Of a stretch of DNA of 7,301 nt, positions 5,976 to 7,301 are shown piece after piece. Numbering within the stretch: the stretch's first letter is position 1; every line of letters begins with the position of its first letter. The translations under genes were made by a program, and so were the position numbers. Under the pieces are notes generated by a model that saw only the letters and a list, made by a program, of their open reading frames with translations, was not told the DNA's origin and did not search any database. This stretch comes from Ruminococcus sp. (GTDB lineage: Bacteria > Bacillota > Clostridia > Oscillospirales > Acutalibacteraceae), in assembly GCA_023667385.1 (NCBI GenBank), contig JAMPAE010000071.1, positions 1 through 7,301 on the forward strand, written 5' to 3'.

Positions 5976-6433
5976 ACAAGCATATTAAACGGTTTCTTAT
6001 CATAGTATTCATTTTCATTGCTACCATTGCAGGCTGGGTCACTTATTCAACAATAGAAGCAAGAACACTGAGCCGCAGTATTGATGAACATATTGAAGTT
6101 TTTATTCCGCACGGCATGCCTGATGAATTTGAAGATGAGATACCATTCGGTGATATACAGAGGACATAGGTTTATTGCCTGAATGAAAAAGAAAAAGCTG
6201 AAATTGAAAGCGAGCTTGAAACCGGCAAATGGAAGAAACACACTGACAATGACGGCATACAAGGCTATGGATATTCTATTAAAAATGATGAGCTTTCCGA
6301 TGAAGTTTACATCTATATCTATGACTTCAAGGATGAGAAAAGTATTTCACTTGAAGAAGCAATGCTCAACTATCAACTGTTTATTTATGACAAGGGTAAC
6401 AGCAAATATTATTGTCACTTGAGCGTTGAATGA
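5972..6433 (+). pseudogene. Single-pass membrane protein gene interrupted by an in-frame TAG codon
   Basis: The frame opens at ATG 5972 (ribosome binding site AGAGAGG) with MNKHIKRFL and a membrane helix at about residues 8-26. It runs to TAG at 6167-6169 (codon 66), then stays open in the same frame for 87 more codons to TGA at 6431-6433. The downstream part is plainly coding-like (NEKEKAEIESELETGKWKKH, then a GYGYSIKNDE and an EVYIYIYDF stretch) and has no start codon of its own near the TAG. The next gene is spaced 15 bases from the distal TGA, as expected if the original gene ended there. The simplest reading is a 153-aa extracytoplasmic anchored protein broken by one nonsense change (for example CAG or TAT to TAG). 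Alternatives are readthrough of the amber codon or a sequencing error. The 65-residue N-terminal peptide may still be made. Family unknown. Confidence 0.72.
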
Positions 6434-6448
6434 AGAGGTGAATTAGTT

Positions 6449-6808
6449 ATGCTAAAAAAGGCAATCAAGGTTTCCGCAATTGTTATTGTTGCGGCAGCAA
6501 TTACGCTTTCGGTCTTGTATTATCACTTTTTTGTGAGCATGACTTCCCTGCCCGACGGTGAGCTTATCGGCAAATATGTATACGCTGAAACGAACGAGAA
6601 AATCAACGTTTACCTTTGCAACAGCGGTGCAACAACTGATTTTGCAATTAAGGCGGATTTTGTTGACGGAAACGGCAAAAGCAAAACGATCTATTGGGCG
6701 TACCACGAAAGCGAGGCAAACGTCAGGTGGATTGACAGCGAAAATGTCAGCATAAACAGCAGGATTTTGAATGTGCACAAAGATGTTTATGATTGGCGCA
6801 GAAACTAA
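6449..6808 (+). CDS. DUF5412 family membrane-anchored protein
   Basis: 119-aa protein with a basic N-terminus, one membrane helix at about residues 5-27, and an extracytoplasmic domain that matches my recollection of DUF5412: LPDGELIGKY, then INVYLCNSGATTDFAIKADF, then TIYWAYHESEANVRWIDSENVSIN, then ILNVHKDVYDWR. That order of a short strand, a GGATT/SGATT turn, an IYW-YHE motif and a W-D-N-V-I-N-L-N-V ending is characteristic; assignment is from memory of the family, which has no known function. The ATG at 6449 follows AGAGGTGA (6434-6441) at 7 bases. It lies 15 bases after the distal stop of the amber-interrupted gene, supporting one transcript. Length is normal for the family and no residues look missing. 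Acts presumably at the outer face of the cytoplasmic membrane. Confidence 0.8.
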   Translation: MLKKAIKVSAIVIVAAAITLSVLYYHFFVSMTSLPDGELIGKYVYAETNEKINVYLCNSGATTDFAIKADFVDGNGKSKTIYWAYHESEANVRWIDSENVSINSRILNVHKDVYDWRRN

Positions 6809-6829
6809 AAATTTTAAGGAGTGATTATG

Positions 6830-7129
6830 ATGTTAATACCAAGTTTAATTTTTGCTTTGATTTCATGGGTGCTTGCAGTTTTGGCAATCATGAAAAAATT
6901 TGATTATGTGCCGCTTGTGATTGCGAGCTTCGGCAGCTGCTGCATTTCGGCTGTTTTGCAGTTTGTTGAGCTTTGGCAAAGGGCAAAGAGCGGCGATTTT
7001 GCCGGCATAGATGACACCATCGGCGCAACTGTTTTCATTGTTGCAGTTATAATGGTGATTACGCTTGTGCTCAACGGCATTGCGCTGACTGTTTGCAGAA
7101 AAAGCGGTGATGATAATGAAAAGCGTTAA
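6830..7129 (+). CDS. Small three-helix membrane protein
   Basis: 99-aa hydrophobic protein with three predicted helices at about residues 3-22, 26-46 and 67-89. A short loop carries LWQRAKSGDFAGIDDTIGA and the basic C-terminus is CRKSGDDNEKR. I know no function; similar short proteins opening with a PSLIFA-ISW stretch occur in Clostridia. Several starts are possible. A GTG at 6821 overlaps the AAGGAG ribosome binding site (6816-6821) and is excluded. ATG at 6827 (5-base spacing) and ATG at 6830 (8-base spacing) both fit; I prefer 6830 for spacing. It follows the DUF5412 gene by 21 bases and its end overlaps the next gene by 14 bases, so it belongs to the same operon. Confidence 0.78.
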   Translation: MLIPSLIFALISWVLAVLAIMKKFDYVPLVIASFGSCCISAVLQFVELWQRAKSGDFAGIDDTIGATVFIVAVIMVITLVLNGIALTVCRKSGDDNEKR

Positions 7130-7301
7130 ATCCATCATGAAAGCTTTAGCTATAATAGTTATTTTGATTTCGGTTGTGACACTGCCGCTCAGGCTTCCGG
7201 TGCTTGGAATGATGCTGACAAACAACAGCTTTTCCCGTGAAAAATATGTTATTAATATTAACATCGACGCTTTTGAGGATACGGCAAAATGGGTGCCGAC
7301 A
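7116..7301 (+). CDS. N-terminal part of a membrane-anchored protein, cut by the window edge
   Basis: Sixty-two codons are present with no stop before the window ends, so the gene is partial at its 3' side. It begins MKSVKSIMKALAIIVILISV, with basic residues followed by one hydrophobic segment at about 9-31. The segment that follows (NNSFSREKYVININIDAFEDTAKWVP) would be outside the membrane. The ATG at 7116-7118 is preceded by GGTGATGATA as a plausible ribosome binding site and overlaps the previous gene by 14 bases, indicating coupled translation. A second ATG in frame at 7137 is possible but would shorten the basic region. Family not recognisable from this fragment; it repeats the single-pass plan of the three genes at 5568, 5972 and 6449. 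Confidence 0.75.
   Translation, partial: MKSVKSIMKALAIIVILISVVTLPLRLPVLGMMLTNNSFSREKYVININIDAFEDTAKWVPT

Noticed and set aside
6183..6422. Lys-rich 79-codon frame beginning MKKKKLKLK
   Set aside because: It is out of frame with the coding-like continuation of the gene at 5972, has no ribosome binding site, and its composition is a by-product of the GAA/AAA-rich correct frame.
6170..6433. Independent gene for the part after the amber codon
   Set aside because: No ATG, GTG or TTG with a suitable ribosome binding site occurs in frame near the TAG; the first in-frame ATG is at about 6361, deep in the segment.

Overview
The window looks like low-to-middle GC Firmicute DNA, most like a gut clostridium of the Ruminococcaceae/Oscillospiraceae type. 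The grounds are strong AAGGAGG-type ribosome binding sites, a near-consensus sigma-A promoter, short lipoprotein and single-pass membrane proteins, and the family pairing DUF2975 + YozG-type HTH. The genus is inferred from style, not proven. No rRNA, tRNA, CRISPR array, transposase or phage gene is visible.

Layout. Left half, minus strand (4383 down to 120): a tight four-gene operon of an ABC ATPase (226 aa), an 902-aa double-FtsX permease with two large extracellular domains, a 128-aa membrane-anchored protein and a 147-aa lipoprotein. It is closed by a 12-bp perfect hairpin at 63-97. Gene junctions are 12, 2 (or a 4-base GTGA overlap) and 29 bases. Centre (4384-4888): a 505-base divergent intergenic region. 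It holds a leader hairpin, three GTGAC direct repeats spaced exactly 11 bp (a likely response-regulator operator), a roughly 180-bp hairpin-rich element that looks like a dispersed intergenic repeat, and an excellent promoter (TTGACA-17-TATACT with an extended -10) reading right. Right half, plus strand (4889 to the window edge): a DUF2975 membrane protein, a YozG-type HTH regulator, then a run of small membrane proteins. These are a 135-aa single-pass protein, a 153-codon single-pass protein interrupted by an in-frame TAG, a DUF5412 protein, a 99-aa three-helix protein and a truncated single-pass protein leaving the window. Junctions are so short or overlapping that this reads as one transcript.

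How the parts may work together. The left operon is a MacB/FtsX-type mechanotransmission or export system with two dedicated extracytoplasmic accessory proteins. The phased repeats suggest control by an OmpR/PhoB-family two-component system encoded outside this window. The right operon looks like an envelope-located cassette whose DUF2975/HTH pair probably controls its own strong promoter. The substrate of the transporter and the roles of the small anchored proteins cannot be read from sequence. The most notable points are the phased operator, the amber-interrupted gene, the structured repeat between the operons, and the serial array of small membrane proteins.
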